NCBI GenBank assembly: GCA_046340555.1
Contig: JBKDSL010000188.1
Coordinates: 1 to 6,308, forward strand
Direction of reading: 5' to 3'
Length of the DNA: 6,308 bases
DNA from: JALRAP01 sp046340555
GTDB taxonomy: Bacteria > Bacteroidota > Bacteroidia > AKYH767-A > OLB10
This document shows, piece after piece, positions 5,975 to 6,308 of the stretch. Below the pieces are notes generated by a model that searched no databases, was not told where the DNA came from, and saw only the letters and a program-made list of their open reading frames with translations. A program made the position numbers and the translations under genes. Position 1 is the stretch's first letter. Each line of letters begins with the position of its first letter.

Positions 5975-6289
5975 TTATTCCATTAAATCCAACGCACTTT
6001 GAAGTTCCGAAGCAGTTTTTAAATCACCGTTTTTACGGGCCACGGCTATCCCTTTCGAATACAGGTCCGAAGCCGTTTTGTTGTTGCCCAATGCTTCTTC
6101 TAGCTTGCCGAATTGATAGTAGTTCGCCAAATAGCCGGGGTGGTTTTCATATACAAATTGAAAAAGAGTCCTCGCTTCAGCGGTACGCTCCGATTTCAAA
6201 TACTCTAAGGCCAGAGCATAATGGTTGAATGGATCGGTTGGGTCCTCCTGAATGAAGGTCTTAAGCAATTCTATTCGGTTCGAATTCAT
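5975..6289 (-). CDS. Small tetratricopeptide-repeat (TPR) protein
   Basis: From ATG at 6289 the product is 104 residues with no signal peptide, so probably cytoplasmic. It consists of about two TPR units: residues about 18-51 (DPFNHYALALEYLKSERTAEARTLFQFVYENHP) and about 53-88 (LANYYQFGKLEEALGNNKTASDLYSKGIAVAR), with the usual small residues at helix-packing positions and a short closing helix. TPRs are protein-binding scaffolds; the partner is not indicated here. A TTG at 6304 in the same frame would add five residues (MKRLI), but AAGAGG, a fair Shine-Dalgarno-like sequence six bases before the ATG, favours 6289. The window ends soon after, so an upstream gene or a longer N-terminus cannot be fully excluded. 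The TAA stop (5977-5975) falls in the T-run of the shared terminator. Confidence 0.8.
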   Translation of the reverse strand: MNSNRIELLKTFIQEDPTDPFNHYALALEYLKSERTAEARTLFQFVYENHPGYLANYYQFGKLEEALGNNKTASDLYSKGIAVARKNGDLKTASELQSALDLME

Positions 6290-6308
6290 AATTAGCCTCT
6301 TCAAAGGC

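Noticed and set aside
5749..6228. A 159-codon plus-strand open frame across the end of the cargo gene, the terminator and the TPR gene
   Set aside because: It overlaps the sorting domain in another frame, runs through a strong terminator and continues antisense to the TPR gene.

Overview
The window looks like chromosomal DNA of a Bacteroidota bacterium, most likely a flavobacterium-like marine or aquatic member. The evidence is a protein with a type IX secretion (T9SS) C-terminal sorting domain, an exported MORN-variant (YwqK-like) repeat protein, a SMUG2-type DNA glycosylase, a small protein resembling the GldM C-terminal domain, and promoter-like sequences of the Bacteroidota -7 type (TAnnTTTG). 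Four of the seven genes are preceded by short A/T-rich leaders without a clear Shine-Dalgarno sequence. There is no tRNA, rRNA, CRISPR array, insertion sequence or phage gene. It reads as mostly ordinary chromosome with several small exported proteins of unknown role.

Layout. Positions 1-1807 hold a minus-strand pair: an exported MORN-repeat protein (1807 to 1082) followed after 64 bp by mnmA (GTG start at 1017, running off the left edge), the tRNA-Glu/Gln/Lys U34 2-thiouridylase. Positions 1808-2096 are a divergent intergenic region with promoter-like elements and a cluster of short repeated motifs. Positions 2097-2411 encode a small exported acidic low-complexity protein, closed by a strong intrinsic terminator (2429-2468). 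Positions 2522-4839 form a tight plus-strand three-gene cluster: a secreted papain-like (C1) peptidase, then after 26 bp a small secreted GldM-C-like protein, then after 3 bp a SMUG2-type glycosylase starting with TTG. Positions 4840-4937 are a leader with a Bacteroidota-type -7 element and a triplicated 9-bp repeat. Positions 4938-5921 encode a T9SS cargo protein with a choice-of-anchor J-like domain. It converges on a minus-strand small TPR protein (6289 to 5975), and one hairpin between them appears to terminate both.

How the genes fit together. Most products are predicted to leave the cytoplasm: the MORN protein, the 104-aa protein, the peptidase, the GldM-C-like protein and the T9SS cargo. 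MnmA, the glycosylase and the TPR protein are cytoplasmic. No single pathway joins them. The most unusual unit is the peptidase/GldM-C-like pair. The peptidase has Asp where papain has its triad Asn, and its neighbour could be a binding partner, an inhibitor or a structural companion. I do not see a clear-cut new defence or mobile system; the points below are modest leads.
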